A stretch of DNA of 64,000 bases, taken from positions 1,178,001-1,242,000 of the forward strand of contig NZ_FOZK01000002.1 of NCBI RefSeq assembly GCF_900114435.1, given 5' to 3'. Below are positions 17,184-26,066 of this stretch, in pieces. Under the pieces are notes generated by a model, which was not told where the DNA came from, ran no database searches, and saw only the letters and a list, made by a program, of their open reading frames with translations. A program made the position numbers and the translations under genes. Positions within the stretch are counted from its first letter, which is position 1, and the number at the start of each line of letters is the position of its first letter. This DNA is from Halomicrobium zhouii (GTDB lineage Archaea; Halobacteriota; Halobacteria; Halobacteriales; Haloarculaceae).

Positions 17184-18916
17184 CAGAGCCCCACCCCCGG
17201 GAGGTCGCGGACGATGCGCTGGACGATCTGCAGGAAGACGGCGGCGTGGGGGACGACGCCGAGCAGGAATGCACCGGTCGCCGCCGCGAGGATGGGACCG
17301 AGCATGAACCAGGTGCTCTCGCCGCCGCGCCAGTTACGCTTCTCCCAGCCGCCGGCGGGCGGCCCGGAGTAGTGGCCCTCGTGAGCGCCCTGGCTCTCGC
17401 CGAGCATCTCGTCGACGTCGACGTCCGGGTCGGCCGCAGCGGCCGCCTCGGCCTCTTCGAGGTCGATGTCCTCGTCGACGTCCTCGTCACCGTCGACGTT
17501 TTCACGTGCTCGACCGTCGCCGTCGGCCCGGACGATCCCGCGGCCGCCGTAGGGCCCCTCGATAAGGGGCTTATCGTCGTGGTCCTCGGGGGACTCGAAG
17601 TACGCCTGGTAGACGATGGGCCAGAAGTACGCGATGTTGAGGACGCCCGAGACGAGCAGCGCGCCGGCGAAGATGACCTGTTCGGCCTGGATGGCGCCGA
17701 TCAGCAGGTACCACTTGCTGACGAAGCCGGCCACGAGTGGGATACCGGCCATCCCGGCCGCCGCGAGCGCGAAAGCGGCCATAGTCAGGGGCATCCGCTT
17801 TCCGATGCCGGCCATGTTGGAGATGTCGTCGGTGTGGGTCTCGACGTGGATGATCCCGGCACAGAAGAACAGGGTGAGCTTCATGAACGCGTGGGCGGGG
17901 ATGTGCAACAATCCGCCGACGAGCGCGTCCCCGCTGAGCAGGCCGAGCCCGAGGACGATGTAGGAGAGCTGGCTCACCGTCGAGTAGGCCAGTCTGCGCT
18001 TGAGGTTGTCCTGCCGGAGCGCGATGACGCTCGCCGTGAGCAGGGTGATGGCTGCGACTGCCGCCAGCGGAACGCCGCCGCCGATCTGCTCGACGGTCCC
18101 GGGCCCGAACACGTCGAGGACGACGCGGGCCAGGCCGAAGACGCCGCTCTTGACGACGGCGACGGCGTGGAGCAGCCCCGAGACGGGCGTGGGGGCGACC
18201 ATCGCGTCGGGGAGCCAGGAGTGCATCGGCATGAGTGCGGCCTTGACGCCGAAGCCGGCGACGAGCAGCCCGAAGGCGGCTCGCGCCAGCATCGGGTCCG
18301 CCGTCGCGAGCGCGGCGATGCCGCCGGGCGTGAACCCGGTCGTCCCAGTCATCCAGAACACGAGTACGGTGCCGGCGAGCACGGCGACGCCGCCGCCGAA
18401 GGTATAGGCGAGGTACTTCCGACCCGCGCTCCGGGCTTCGGGCGTCTCGTCGTGGGTGACCAGCGGGTACGTCGCCACCGTCAGGAGTTCGTAGAAGACG
18501 AACAGCGTCAGGAGGTTACCGGCGAAGGCGACGCCGATGGCGGCGGCGAGACTCGCGGCGAACGACGCGAAGTAGCGCGTCTGGGCGTGTTCGTCCAGTC
18601 CGCGCATGTAGCCGATACTGTAGAAGCTGGTGACGATCCACAGCAGGCTCGCCAGCAGGCCGAACAGGAGCCCCAGCGGGTCCACCCGAAGGACGAGTTC
18701 GATACCGGTCGCGAACGTCCCGAGCTGGACCTCGTAGCGCTCGCCGGCGAGCACGCCCGGGACCATACTGGCCACGATCAGGAACTTGGTGACCGCCGCG
18801 GCGACGGTGACGGCCTCCCGCCGGTTCGGCCGGCCGCGAGTCGCGTAGATCAGCGGGATCGCCACGGCGGAGGCGAGCACTGCGAGCAGCGGTCGGAGTG
18901 GAGCGAGATCAGTCAT
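17183..18916 (-). CDS. Mrp antiporter subunit, D-like (second)
   Basis: A protein of 577 aa in the same proton-conducting family, with FYELLTVATYPLVTH, MHSWLPDAMVAPTPVSGLLH, a conserved lysine helix (VAVVKSGVFGLARVV) and YSTVSQLSYIVLGLGLLSG. Near residues 450-500 it carries a strongly acidic cytoplasmic loop (DEDVDEDIDLEEAEAAAAAD) that I do not expect in bacterial MrpD. It overlaps the preceding D gene by four bases, so it is translated in the same operon. Which of the three D-like proteins is closest to MrpA is not clear from sequence alone. Confidence 0.9.
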   Translation of the reverse strand: MTDLAPLRPLLAVLASAVAIPLIYATRGRPNRREAVTVAAAVTKFLIVASMVPGVLAGERYEVQLGTFATGIELVLRVDPLGLLFGLLASLLWIVTSFYSIGYMRGLDEHAQTRYFASFAASLAAAIGVAFAGNLLTLFVFYELLTVATYPLVTHDETPEARSAGRKYLAYTFGGGVAVLAGTVLVFWMTGTTGFTPGGIAALATADPMLARAAFGLLVAGFGVKAALMPMHSWLPDAMVAPTPVSGLLHAVAVVKSGVFGLARVVLDVFGPGTVEQIGGGVPLAAVAAITLLTASVIALRQDNLKRRLAYSTVSQLSYIVLGLGLLSGDALVGGLLHIPAHAFMKLTLFFCAGIIHVETHTDDISNMAGIGKRMPLTMAAFALAAAGMAGIPLVAGFVSKWYLLIGAIQAEQVIFAGALLVSGVLNIAYFWPIVYQAYFESPEDHDDKPLIEGPYGGRGIVRADGDGRARENVDGDEDVDEDIDLEEAEAAAAADPDVDVDEMLGESQGAHEGHYSGPPAGGWEKRNWRGGESTWFMLGPILAAATGAFLLGVVPHAAVFLQIVQRIVRDLPGVGL

Positions 18917-20427
18917 GGGAGGAATGGAAGCGAGCGTTCGAGCGTCTGTTCTACGCCGGGGAACGCGAGGCCGAGCGCCACCGCGAGCACCGCCGCGGCG
19001 ACGGCGACGGCGACCATCCCCGTCGACACGGCGGCGTCACCGCCGTCCGGGACGGCCGCGCCGGCCGCCTCCGGTTCGGCGACGGCCTCGGCCTCCGAGA
19101 CGGTCGGCGCGTCCGTGAAGTACATCGACTCGACGAGGCGGGCGAAGTACGCGAGCGTGAGCACCGTGCTCAGCAGCAAGACGGCGACGAGCGCCCACGC
19201 GCCCACCTCGACGGCGCCGAGGACGATGTACCACTTGCCGACGAACCCGACGGCCGGCGGGACGCCGACCATCGAGAACGCGAGGACGGCGAAGGCGCCG
19301 GCGGCGACGGGCGCGCGGTCGGTGAGCCCGGCGTACTCCTCGATCGTCCGGGCGCCGGTCTTCCGCTCGATGATCCCCGCGGTGGCGAACAGGCCGCCCT
19401 TCATGACGGCGTGGCCGACGAGGTGGATTATCGCGCCGACGACTGCCGTCGAGGACGCCACCGCGAAGCCGGCTATCACGAGACCGAACTGCGAGACGGA
19501 GGAGTACGCGAGCATCCGTTTGACGTCGCGCTGTGAGACGGCAAGGGCGGAGCCGACGACGACGCTTATCGCGGCGACGGCGAACAGCGCGTCCTGGGCC
19601 AGGGGTACCGCGACGAAGAAATCCACGGTGAACACGGAGAAGACGATTCGCGCGAGTGAGTACGCGGCGACGGTCGACACCAGCGCCGAAATGAGCGTGC
19701 TGACCGAATCCGGCGCGTTGGAATACGCGTCGGGCTGCCAGGTGTGGACGGGGAACAGCGCCACCTTCACCGCGAGTCCGGCGGTCACGAGGCCGAACGC
19801 AGCGAGTACGAGGGTCGACGTGTAGCCGCCGTCGACCTGCGGAATCTTCGTCGCGAGGTCAGCCATGTTGAGCGTCCCCGTCGCGACGAGGAGGTAGCCC
19901 ACGCCGAGCAGGTACAGCGACGCGCCGAACGTCCCGATGATCAGGTATCGCAGCGCCGCGACGGCGGCCGCGTCCCGGTCACCGCTGGCGACCAGGGCGT
20001 AGGCGGCGAGCCCGGTTATCTCCAGGAAGACGTAGAGGTTGAACACGTCACCGGTGATGCTCATCCCGGAGAGTCCGGCGACGAGCAGCAGGTAGAGGCT
20101 GTAGAAGCTGTTCGTGTGCGGGCCCGCGCGGCGCGCGTACGCGAGTACGCCGACGGAGACGACCGAGACGAGCCCGACGACGGCCGCGGAGAGGCCGTCG
20201 ACGACGAGTTCGATGCCGTACGGTGCCGCGAAGCCGCCCACCTCGTAGACGACTGGCTGGCCGCCGGCGACGGTGGCGACGAGCCAGGCCGCGAGTGCGG
20301 CGTGGACGCCGAGAGTCAGCGTCGCAAGCGACCACCCGGCGCGGTCGGTGAACAGTCCGGCGAGCAGCGGCAGCGCACCCCCAACGATGGGGAGGACGAC
20401 CAGCAGGACGGGCACGTGTTCAATCAT
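18913..20427 (-). CDS. mnhD: Mrp antiporter subunit D
   Basis: A protein of 504 aa, the normal MrpD length. It shows YLFLEITGLAAYALVASG-like core sequence, VHTWQPDAYSNAPDSVSTL, YSSVSQFGLVIAGFAVAS and LVGHAVMKGGLFATAGII. It forms one antiporter-like module of the complex that exports Na+ in exchange for H+. It follows the MnhC-like gene with an eight-base overlap, the C-D order found in most Mrp operons. Confidence 0.93.
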   Translation of the reverse strand: MIEHVPVLLVVLPIVGGALPLLAGLFTDRAGWSLATLTLGVHAALAAWLVATVAGGQPVVYEVGGFAAPYGIELVVDGLSAAVVGLVSVVSVGVLAYARRAGPHTNSFYSLYLLLVAGLSGMSITGDVFNLYVFLEITGLAAYALVASGDRDAAAVAALRYLIIGTFGASLYLLGVGYLLVATGTLNMADLATKIPQVDGGYTSTLVLAAFGLVTAGLAVKVALFPVHTWQPDAYSNAPDSVSTLISALVSTVAAYSLARIVFSVFTVDFFVAVPLAQDALFAVAAISVVVGSALAVSQRDVKRMLAYSSVSQFGLVIAGFAVASSTAVVGAIIHLVGHAVMKGGLFATAGIIERKTGARTIEEYAGLTDRAPVAAGAFAVLAFSMVGVPPAVGFVGKWYIVLGAVEVGAWALVAVLLLSTVLTLAYFARLVESMYFTDAPTVSEAEAVAEPEAAGAAVPDGGDAAVSTGMVAVAVAAAVLAVALGLAFPGVEQTLERSLPFLP

Positions 20428-20782
20428 GGTAGAGTTCTCGCAACACCTCCTCGTCGAGCGTCCCGTACTCGTCGTAGATGCGGACGACGAGCGCGAGTGC
20501 CACCGCGGTCAGCGCCACGCCGACGACGATCGCCGTCAGGATGAGCACGTGGGGGAGCGGGCTGACGTACGGCCCACCCCCCTCGCCGACGACGGGTGCG
20601 GACCCCCCTTCGACGTACGCCGCAGTGATGAAGAAGAGGAAGATGCCGGTCTGGAAGACGTTCATCCCAATGATCTTCTTGATCAGGTTCGTCGACTCGA
20701 CCAGCATGTACACGCCGATGCCGAGCAACAGGACGACGGCGTAGTAGTTGTAGTGGGTCAGGAGGGCGTCTATCACGCTCAC
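20420..20782 (-). CDS. mnhC: Mrp antiporter subunit C (NuoK-like)
   Basis: A protein of 120 aa with three membrane segments. It has the NuoK/MrpC patterns LLGIGVYMLVESTNLIKKIIGMNVFQTGIFLFF and PHVLILTAIVVGVALTAVALALVVRIYDEYG (long strings are family landmarks only; the key part is LTAIVVGVA). It is the small core subunit next to the D-type channel. It overlaps the upstream MnhB gene by four bases and MnhD by eight, so translation is coupled. Confidence 0.93.
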   Translation of the reverse strand: MSVIDALLTHYNYYAVVLLLGIGVYMLVESTNLIKKIIGMNVFQTGIFLFFITAAYVEGGSAPVVGEGGGPYVSPLPHVLILTAIVVGVALTAVALALVVRIYDEYGTLDEEVLRELYHD

Positions 20783-21246
20783 GCCTCCTCACCCCCGTCG
20801 GCGTGGCCGAACCCGGCCGAGAGGACGAAAAAGAGGCCGACGACGACGCCGGCCACGATGCCCCCGATGGCGAGTTCGACCAGCTCGATACCGTACTTGC
20901 TGGCGTGCGAGATGTAGGGCGCGTAGACGTCGTACTGCAGGAACGCGCCGTCCAGCACCATCGAACCGAGGCCGATGCCGGCGAAGGTCAACACGCCGAG
21001 GGACGTCAACCCGACGATGGCGCGGGCGTCGACCCACTCCCGGGTCGCGTCGATGCCGAAGGCGAAGGCCGTCATCATGACGACCGACCCGGCGATGACG
21101 CCGCCCTGGAACCCGCCACCGGGGGAGTCGGCCCCGTGGAGCATGATGAACAGGCCGAACGTGAGCACGAAGGGCGCGACGACCCTGACGGTAGTCATGA
21201 TGATGGGGCTCTCGACGTACAGCGGCGCCTGGTCGCGTCCGCTCAT
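20779..21246 (-). CDS. mnhB: Mrp antiporter subunit B
   Basis: A protein of 155 aa with four membrane segments. The MnhB signature HGADSPGGGFQGGVIAG lies near residue 45, followed by a hydrophobic C-terminal half. It is a membrane subunit of the Na+/H+ antiporter. It starts four bases before the end of the DUF4040 gene (ATGA overlap) and overlaps MnhC likewise. Confidence 0.93.
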   Translation of the reverse strand: MSGRDQAPLYVESPIIMTTVRVVAPFVLTFGLFIMLHGADSPGGGFQGGVIAGSVVMMTAFAFGIDATREWVDARAIVGLTSLGVLTFAGIGLGSMVLDGAFLQYDVYAPYISHASKYGIELVELAIGGIVAGVVVGLFFVLSAGFGHADGGEEA

Positions 21247-21782
21247 GCGAACGCCTCCGTGCGAAGCACCGTCAGCGTCGCCACGCCGGCGACGAAGACG
21301 ACCACTGCTTCACCGAGCGTGTCGAACCCGCGGTAGGCCGCGAGCACGGCGGTGACGGCGTTGTGCACCTCTGTCTCCTCGTAGGCGTTCTCGAGGTAGT
21401 AGTCGGTCACCTCGCCGGAGCCGACGGGCGAGTCGGTCGCCCCGACCGCCGGGAGCGCGGGGACCGTCGCCCCCATGACGAGGACGAACGCGCCGACGGC
21501 CAGTACCGTCCGGGGCCGGACCCGCTCGAAGAGCTGGTCTTCCGACGGCCGCACGGTGTTGGCCAGCGCGATGAGGAGGAGGATGGTCATCACGCCGGCG
21601 CCGACTGCGGCCTCGGTCAGGCCGACGTCTGGCGCCTGGAGCAGCACCCAGATGATGGAGATGCCCAGGCTGTAGGCGGCGAAGGCCATCACCGCAGCGA
21701 GTGTGTCTTTCAGCAGGGCCGCGCCCAGCGCGCTCGTGAGGACGAACGCGAGCAGGACGACTTCGAGGACGGACGGGGTCAC
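21243..21782 (-). CDS. DUF4040/MbhD-like subunit (free-standing MrpA C-terminal part)
   Basis: A protein of 179 aa. Residues 1-75 match the MbhD/DUF4040 domain (DTLAAVMAFAAYSLGISIIW and PDVGLTEAAVGAGVMTILLL), and the C-terminal part resembles the MbhE-like extension (AYRGFDTLGEAVVVFVAGVA). In bacteria these domains form the C-terminal end of the large MrpA protein. Here they are a separate polypeptide, as in some archaea. It overlaps MnhG and MnhB at both ends by four bases. Confidence 0.9.
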   Translation of the reverse strand: MTPSVLEVVLLAFVLTSALGAALLKDTLAAVMAFAAYSLGISIIWVLLQAPDVGLTEAAVGAGVMTILLLIALANTVRPSEDQLFERVRPRTVLAVGAFVLVMGATVPALPAVGATDSPVGSGEVTDYYLENAYEETEVHNAVTAVLAAYRGFDTLGEAVVVFVAGVATLTVLRTEAFA

Positions 21783-22111
21783 GGTTCACCTCCGGCGTCG
21801 GCGTCGGCGTCGTCGGTCGTCCACGGGTCGATGCCCTGGTCACGGGCTGCGCGGGCGATGGCGTGCGCCGCGGTGGGGTTGGTCAGGAACATGAATACGA
21901 GGAGGAAGACGGCCTTGACCGTCGCGAGGCGGGCGTCGATGACGAGCGCGACGCCGCCCAGCGCGAGCACCGCGCCGAGCGTGTCGCTCTTCGAGGCCGC
22001 GTGGGTCCGGGTGTAGACGTCCGGTAGTCGCACCAGTCCGACGGCGGCGACGAGGCCGAAGAACGCGCCGCCCGCGACGAGCGCGACGGCGGCGTACTCG
22101 GAGATGGCCAT
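21779..22111 (-). CDS. mnhG: Mrp antiporter subunit G
   Basis: A protein of 110 aa with three membrane segments. The MnhG pattern AVGLVRLPDVYTRTHAASK lies near residues 20-40, followed by DTLGAVLALGG and a hydrophobic stretch ending in LTNPTAAHAIARAA. It is a small structural subunit of the antiporter. It shares one base with MnhF (stop/start overlap) and four with the DUF4040 gene. Confidence 0.93.
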   Translation of the reverse strand: MAISEYAAVALVAGGAFFGLVAAVGLVRLPDVYTRTHAASKSDTLGAVLALGGVALVIDARLATVKAVFLLVFMFLTNPTAAHAIARAARDQGIDPWTTDDADADAGGEP

Positions 22112-22386
22112 CAGAGCACCCCTCCGTGTTCGACGCTGAACTTCGAGATAGCGATGCTCAGCAGGAAGTTGAGCAGGGCGTACACGAGCGCGATGTCGAG
22201 GAAGACGGGCGCGTCGTAAGCACCGGCGACTAGCGCGATGGCGATGACGGTGTTCGTCCCGACGACGTTGACCGCGACGACGCGGTCGTGCATCGTCGGC
22301 CCCTGGAGTATCCGGTAGAGACCGACGATCGCGAAGGCGACGAACGCGCCGGCGCCGAGGAGCAGCGCGGCTTCCACGTCAACCAT
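22111..22386 (-). CDS. mnhF: Mrp antiporter subunit F
   Basis: A protein of 91 aa from the ATG at 22386 (MVDVEAALLLGAGAFVAFAI). This start is preferred because the longer reading adds 36 arginine- and serine-rich residues that are really the coding region of MnhE in another frame. It has three membrane segments and the family motif RILQGPTMHDRVVAVNVVG. It overlaps MnhE by eight bases, preserving the E-F-G order. Confidence 0.92.
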   Translation of the reverse strand: MVDVEAALLLGAGAFVAFAIVGLYRILQGPTMHDRVVAVNVVGTNTVIAIALVAGAYDAPVFLDIALVYALLNFLLSIAISKFSVEHGGVL

Positions 22387-23416
22387 CGTCGCCCTCCTCC
22401 CCGCGTTCACGCGGGCTCGGTATCCTGGCCGCCGCGCGGCCCCAGAAGACGAAGCGGACCGCCCGTTCGAGACTCCCCTCGAAGAGGCCGTCACGCGTCG
22501 CTTCGGTCAGCGAGTGGACGACGAAGGACTGCTCGGTCACGTCGACGGTCAGGGTGCCGGGAGTCAGCGTAATGGAGTTGGCCAGCGTCGTCACCGGCGT
22601 GTCGCCCCAGACGGCGGCGTCGAACTCGACCATCTCCGGGTCGATGGGGAGCGAGGGGTGGAGCACGACGTAGGCGATCTGGAGGTTCGCCTTCGCGATC
22701 TCCCAGAGCAGGTAGGGGGCGTAGACGGCCAGCCGGACGGTCTGGACGGCCAGGCGAGTCAGAGAGGGCTGGTGACCGAACACGATGGGCGCGAGCAGCG
22801 CGGCGACGAGGCCGGCGGTGAGGCCGCCGGTCACGAGGTCGAACGTCGTCCACGCGCCCAGCGCCTGGTAGAAGAGGTACGAGGCGCCGAAGATGGCGAC
22901 GTACTTGCGCGCGGTGCCGGTGCGACCGAGGACGGTCTGTCGGCGCGGCCGCTCGACGGGAGCCTCCTCGACGTCGAGGTCGCGACGCTGTAGTTCCGTC
23001 TCCAGTGGCCAGAGCATCGGTGCGCCCGACCCGGGGTCGTACTCCGGGTCGAGGACGACCCGGTCGACGTCGTGAGCGACTGCGTAGTCTGCCAGCGCGT
23101 CGGCGTACTGGTCCGGGCTGAACAGGTAGCGGTCGGCGCCGACGACGGCCAGTTCGACCTCGACGGACGCTTCCTGACCGGCGCGGTCCTCGTCGGCCCA
23201 CACCGAGACGCGGTCGAGGAGTTCGCGGTCCTCGCCCAGGTCCGCTGGGCCGGTCGGGTCGACGGCGCGGGCGCTCTCGAAGACGACGAAGTGGATCGTC
23301 GCGGGCGCCCCGTCCGACGCGGCGGCCGCCTCCTCGACGGCGTAGGCGACCGTGTTTCGCAACGTCACGGAGTCGGCCACTGGCACGAGCAAACGACGGG
23401 CCTCTTTCGATGTCAC
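22379..23416 (-). CDS. mnhE: Mrp antiporter subunit E with an N-terminal USP-like domain
   Basis: A protein of 345 aa from the GTG at 23416. Residues 8-165 resemble a universal-stress-protein fold (RRLLVPVADSVTLRNTVAYA, later VDRVVLDPEYDPG). The MnhE domain follows at about 190-340 with YAPYLLWEIAKANLQIAYVV and TLANSITLTPGTLTVDV. It heads the operon. A GTG at 23479 gives 21 more residues and sits about 25 bases from a TATA-like TTTACGAA, which would make it leaderless. Its codons have A/T-rich third positions unlike the gene, so I prefer 23416. The USP-like part may sense a ligand; that is inference. Confidence 0.88.
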   Translation of the reverse strand: MTSKEARRLLVPVADSVTLRNTVAYAVEEAAAASDGAPATIHFVVFESARAVDPTGPADLGEDRELLDRVSVWADEDRAGQEASVEVELAVVGADRYLFSPDQYADALADYAVAHDVDRVVLDPEYDPGSGAPMLWPLETELQRRDLDVEEAPVERPRRQTVLGRTGTARKYVAIFGASYLFYQALGAWTTFDLVTGGLTAGLVAALLAPIVFGHQPSLTRLAVQTVRLAVYAPYLLWEIAKANLQIAYVVLHPSLPIDPEMVEFDAAVWGDTPVTTLANSITLTPGTLTVDVTEQSFVVHSLTEATRDGLFEGSLERAVRFVFWGRAAARIPSPRERGEEGDDG

Positions 23417-23537
23417 AGTCGTGGGAAATCTCGCTGCAGCGCTGTCTGGCGAGCGATTCAGTTGTCGTCCGACATTCACCCTACCACAAGGATAACTATT
23501 TCGTAAACGGTCGACCAGCGGGGTCCGAACGCCCGGA

Positions 23538-24695
23538 TCAGATCAGTTCGGCGACGAGTTCGTCGGCGATCCGGGCACCGAGTCCGTCCTTCGATCCCTC
23601 GTACTCGCGCGCGTCCTCGCCGTCGACAATCAGTGCCCGGGTCCCGTCCTCCCCCATGACGGTCGCGGCGTTCGCGACGACGAACGCGAGGCCCGCTCGC
23701 TCCTGTATCTCACGGGCACGCTCGACGAGCTGGTCGTCGTCCGCGTCGGTCTCGACCTTGAACCCGACGATGGGGAGGTCGGGGTGGGCCTCCCGGACAG
23801 CGTCGATGAGCTTGGGCGTTGGTTCGAGCTCGAGCGTCAGCCGCTCCTGCCCGGAGGGAATCTTCCCGGGTTCGCCGTCCATCGTGTAGTCGGAGATTGC
23901 GGCGGCCGACACCAGCGCGTCCGCCTCCTGGCCCAGGTCAGTCACCACGTCGGTCATCTCCGCGGCCGACTCGACGTCGCGCACGCCCGCGTACGGCACG
24001 TCTGGCCCATCGTGAACGAGCGTGACGTCGGCCCCACGAACGTAGCACGCGCGGGCGACGGCCTGACCGGTCTTGCCCGACGCGCGGTTCGAGAGGGTCC
24101 GAACCGGGTCGATGGGCTCCGTGGTCGCCCCGCTGGTCACGACGACGTGGCGGCCCTCGAGGGGCGAGTCGGTCGCGGCGCGTGCGACGTCGGTGACGAT
24201 GGCCTCCTCGGTGGCGATCTTCGCCTTTCCTTCCTCGATCCGGGGGTCGACGAAGTCGACGCCCCACTCCTCGACGCGGTCGATGGCCTCGAGCACGCCC
24301 GGGTGGTCGTACATCGGTTCGTGCATCGCGGGCGCGACGACGACCGGCACGCCGGCCCCGAGCGCCGTCGTCGCACACGTCGTCACGGGCGTGTCGTCGA
24401 CTGCGGCGGCGATCTTGCCGACCGTGTTCGCGGTCGCGGGCGCGACGAGTAACACGTCGGCCCAGCCGTCGACGCCGCACAGTTCGACGTGTTCGACGCG
24501 CCCCGTCAGCTCCGTCACCACGTCGTGACCGGTGGCGTACTCCAGCGACCAGGGGTGGACGATTCCCTGGGCGCTCCCCGTCATCACCGCCCTGACCGTC
24601 GCACCGCGGCGCCGGAGTTCGTGGGCCAGCTCCACGGTCTTGACGGCCGCGATCGACCCCGTGACGCCCAGCGCGACGTTCGCTCCCTGCAACAT
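23538..24695 (-). CDS. coaBC: Bifunctional CoaBC (PPC decarboxylase / PPC synthetase)
   Basis: A protein of 385 aa, full length. Residues 1-170 are the FMN-binding decarboxylase CoaC (NVALGVTGSIAAVKTVELA; the VAPAMHEPMYDHPG active-site loop, with His where many bacteria have Asn). Residues 180-385 are the CoaB ligase (VTSGATTEPIDPVRTLSNRA, then SAAAISDY). It makes 4'-phosphopantetheine from phosphopantothenate and cysteine for coenzyme A. It is monocistronic, with a TATA-like ATTTAAG-type stretch around 24720-24725. Confidence 0.95.
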   Translation of the reverse strand: MLQGANVALGVTGSIAAVKTVELAHELRRRGATVRAVMTGSAQGIVHPWSLEYATGHDVVTELTGRVEHVELCGVDGWADVLLVAPATANTVGKIAAAVDDTPVTTCATTALGAGVPVVVAPAMHEPMYDHPGVLEAIDRVEEWGVDFVDPRIEEGKAKIATEEAIVTDVARAATDSPLEGRHVVVTSGATTEPIDPVRTLSNRASGKTGQAVARACYVRGADVTLVHDGPDVPYAGVRDVESAAEMTDVVTDLGQEADALVSAAAISDYTMDGEPGKIPSGQERLTLELEPTPKLIDAVREAHPDLPIVGFKVETDADDDQLVERAREIQERAGLAFVVANAATVMGEDGTRALIVDGEDAREYEGSKDGLGARIADELVAELI

Positions 24696-24887
24696 TGCCC
24701 GTAGATTGTCCTGCCTGTCATTTAAGCCCCGCCACTCAAACAGACGTGTTCGATGTGATCTGTCACCCGAGAGCGGATTTTAGGCGGTCGGTAACGTCGC
24801 GAACGTCGTCCGCGTTCCCGCTCACGGGCGACCCTGAGTGATTACGAGGGGGATAAGTATAGTCCGCCTGCGCGTCTACACACGACG

Positions 24888-26003
24888 ATGGGCCAGCTTT
24901 CGGTGCGGCAGTCCGAATACACTATTCGGCCGTACGAGGCCAGCGACTTCGACGGATTTCTCGACCTCTACGCGCAGGTTTTCGACACCGACCGCGACCG
25001 GGAGTGGTTCGACTGGAAGTACGGCGACAACCCCTACGTCGACCACGTTCCGATACTCGTCGCGGAACGGGACGGCGACCTGGTGGGTGCCCGGCCCTTC
25101 TTCGCGCTCGACGTGTCGGTCGGCGGCGAGCGCCGCCTGGCACTCCAGCCGGCCGACGCGATGGTCCACCCCGACCACCGGCGTCAGGGCCTGTTCACCC
25201 GGATGACCGAGGCAGCGATCGAGACGTACGGCGACGGCGAGCCGTCCTTCTTCTTCAACTTCCCTAACCACCGGTCGACGCCGGGGAACCTGAAACTGGG
25301 CTGGAAGCGAGTGACGGATCGGTCGACGTACTACCGTGTTCAGGATCCGTCCGCCCTCGCGTCGGGGCTGTCGGCCCCGTGGAGCACAGTCGCGGCGCTC
25401 GCCCTGCGGCCAGTGGTCGGGTGTCACAACTGGCTGTCCGACCGTCGGACGGAGACCGCCGACCGCGTGACGGTAGAGCGTCGCGAGACGGTTCCGTCGG
25501 CGACGCTCGCGTCGCTGGCCGTGCCGGAGGACCGGAACGGGATCCGGGCGTGGCGGGACGCGCAGTTCTACGACTGGCGGTTCGGCAATCCCGCCTGGAC
25601 GTACGACACCTACGTCGCGGTGGACGGCAGTGACGCGGTCGCCGCGATGGTCACCGGGACGGGGGTCAGCGCTGGCATCGTCCAGACGAAGATCGTGGAC
25701 GTCCTGCCACTGCCAGACGACGGTGTCGGTGGCGGTCGCACCGCGGACTGTCTCGACGCGTTGCTCGCGCGAGCGGTGCGGGACAACGCCGAGTCGGACG
25801 TCCTGATCGCACCGGCGACGCTACCGCGTTCGGTCGCCGTCGGGCGGGGGTTCAGGCGCGACGACAGACCGCCGCTTTCGCGCGTCGCGAATCCGACGAC
25901 GCACGTCGTGCGGTCGCTGACCGGGGAGTGGCGCGTCGACGGGCTCGACGTGACTGACCCGGCGAACTGGCGTCTCACCTTCGCCGAGAAGGACTCGAAC
26001 TAG
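24888..26003 (+). CDS. GNAT family N-acetyltransferase, copy 1
   Basis: A protein of 371 aa. The N-terminal GNAT domain has YTIRPYEASDFDGFLDLYAQ at its start and the acetyl-CoA pyrophosphate loop in HPDHRRQGLFTRMTEAA (around residues 88-106). It then continues into a second GNAT-like half (about 200-371) with RAWRDAQFYDWRFGNPAWTY. Double-GNAT proteins of this size acetylate or aminoacylate small or peptide substrates; the substrate here is unknown. A TATA-like AAGTATAG lies about 30 bases upstream. It is followed by a close paralogue. Confidence 0.85.
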   Translation: MGQLSVRQSEYTIRPYEASDFDGFLDLYAQVFDTDRDREWFDWKYGDNPYVDHVPILVAERDGDLVGARPFFALDVSVGGERRLALQPADAMVHPDHRRQGLFTRMTEAAIETYGDGEPSFFFNFPNHRSTPGNLKLGWKRVTDRSTYYRVQDPSALASGLSAPWSTVAALALRPVVGCHNWLSDRRTETADRVTVERRETVPSATLASLAVPEDRNGIRAWRDAQFYDWRFGNPAWTYDTYVAVDGSDAVAAMVTGTGVSAGIVQTKIVDVLPLPDDGVGGGRTADCLDALLARAVRDNAESDVLIAPATLPRSVAVGRGFRRDDRPPLSRVANPTTHVVRSLTGEWRVDGLDVTDPANWRLTFAEKDSN

Positions 26004-26066
26004 CGCCGCGCCCGATACGGCGGTAGCGATCGTATTACTATCCGATTCATCTGCCTGTGAGTACGC

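Noticed and set aside
14914-17505. 863-codon open frame on the minus strand
   Set aside because: It runs through the antiporter gene in another frame and is over-rich in Arg; the true frames are the D-like subunit and the pilin.
17246-19825. 859-codon open frame on the plus strand
   Set aside because: It is antisense to two antiporter genes whose membrane segments and motifs are clear. Long antisense frames are expected at this GC content; the translation is His/Glu/Arg-rich without domains.
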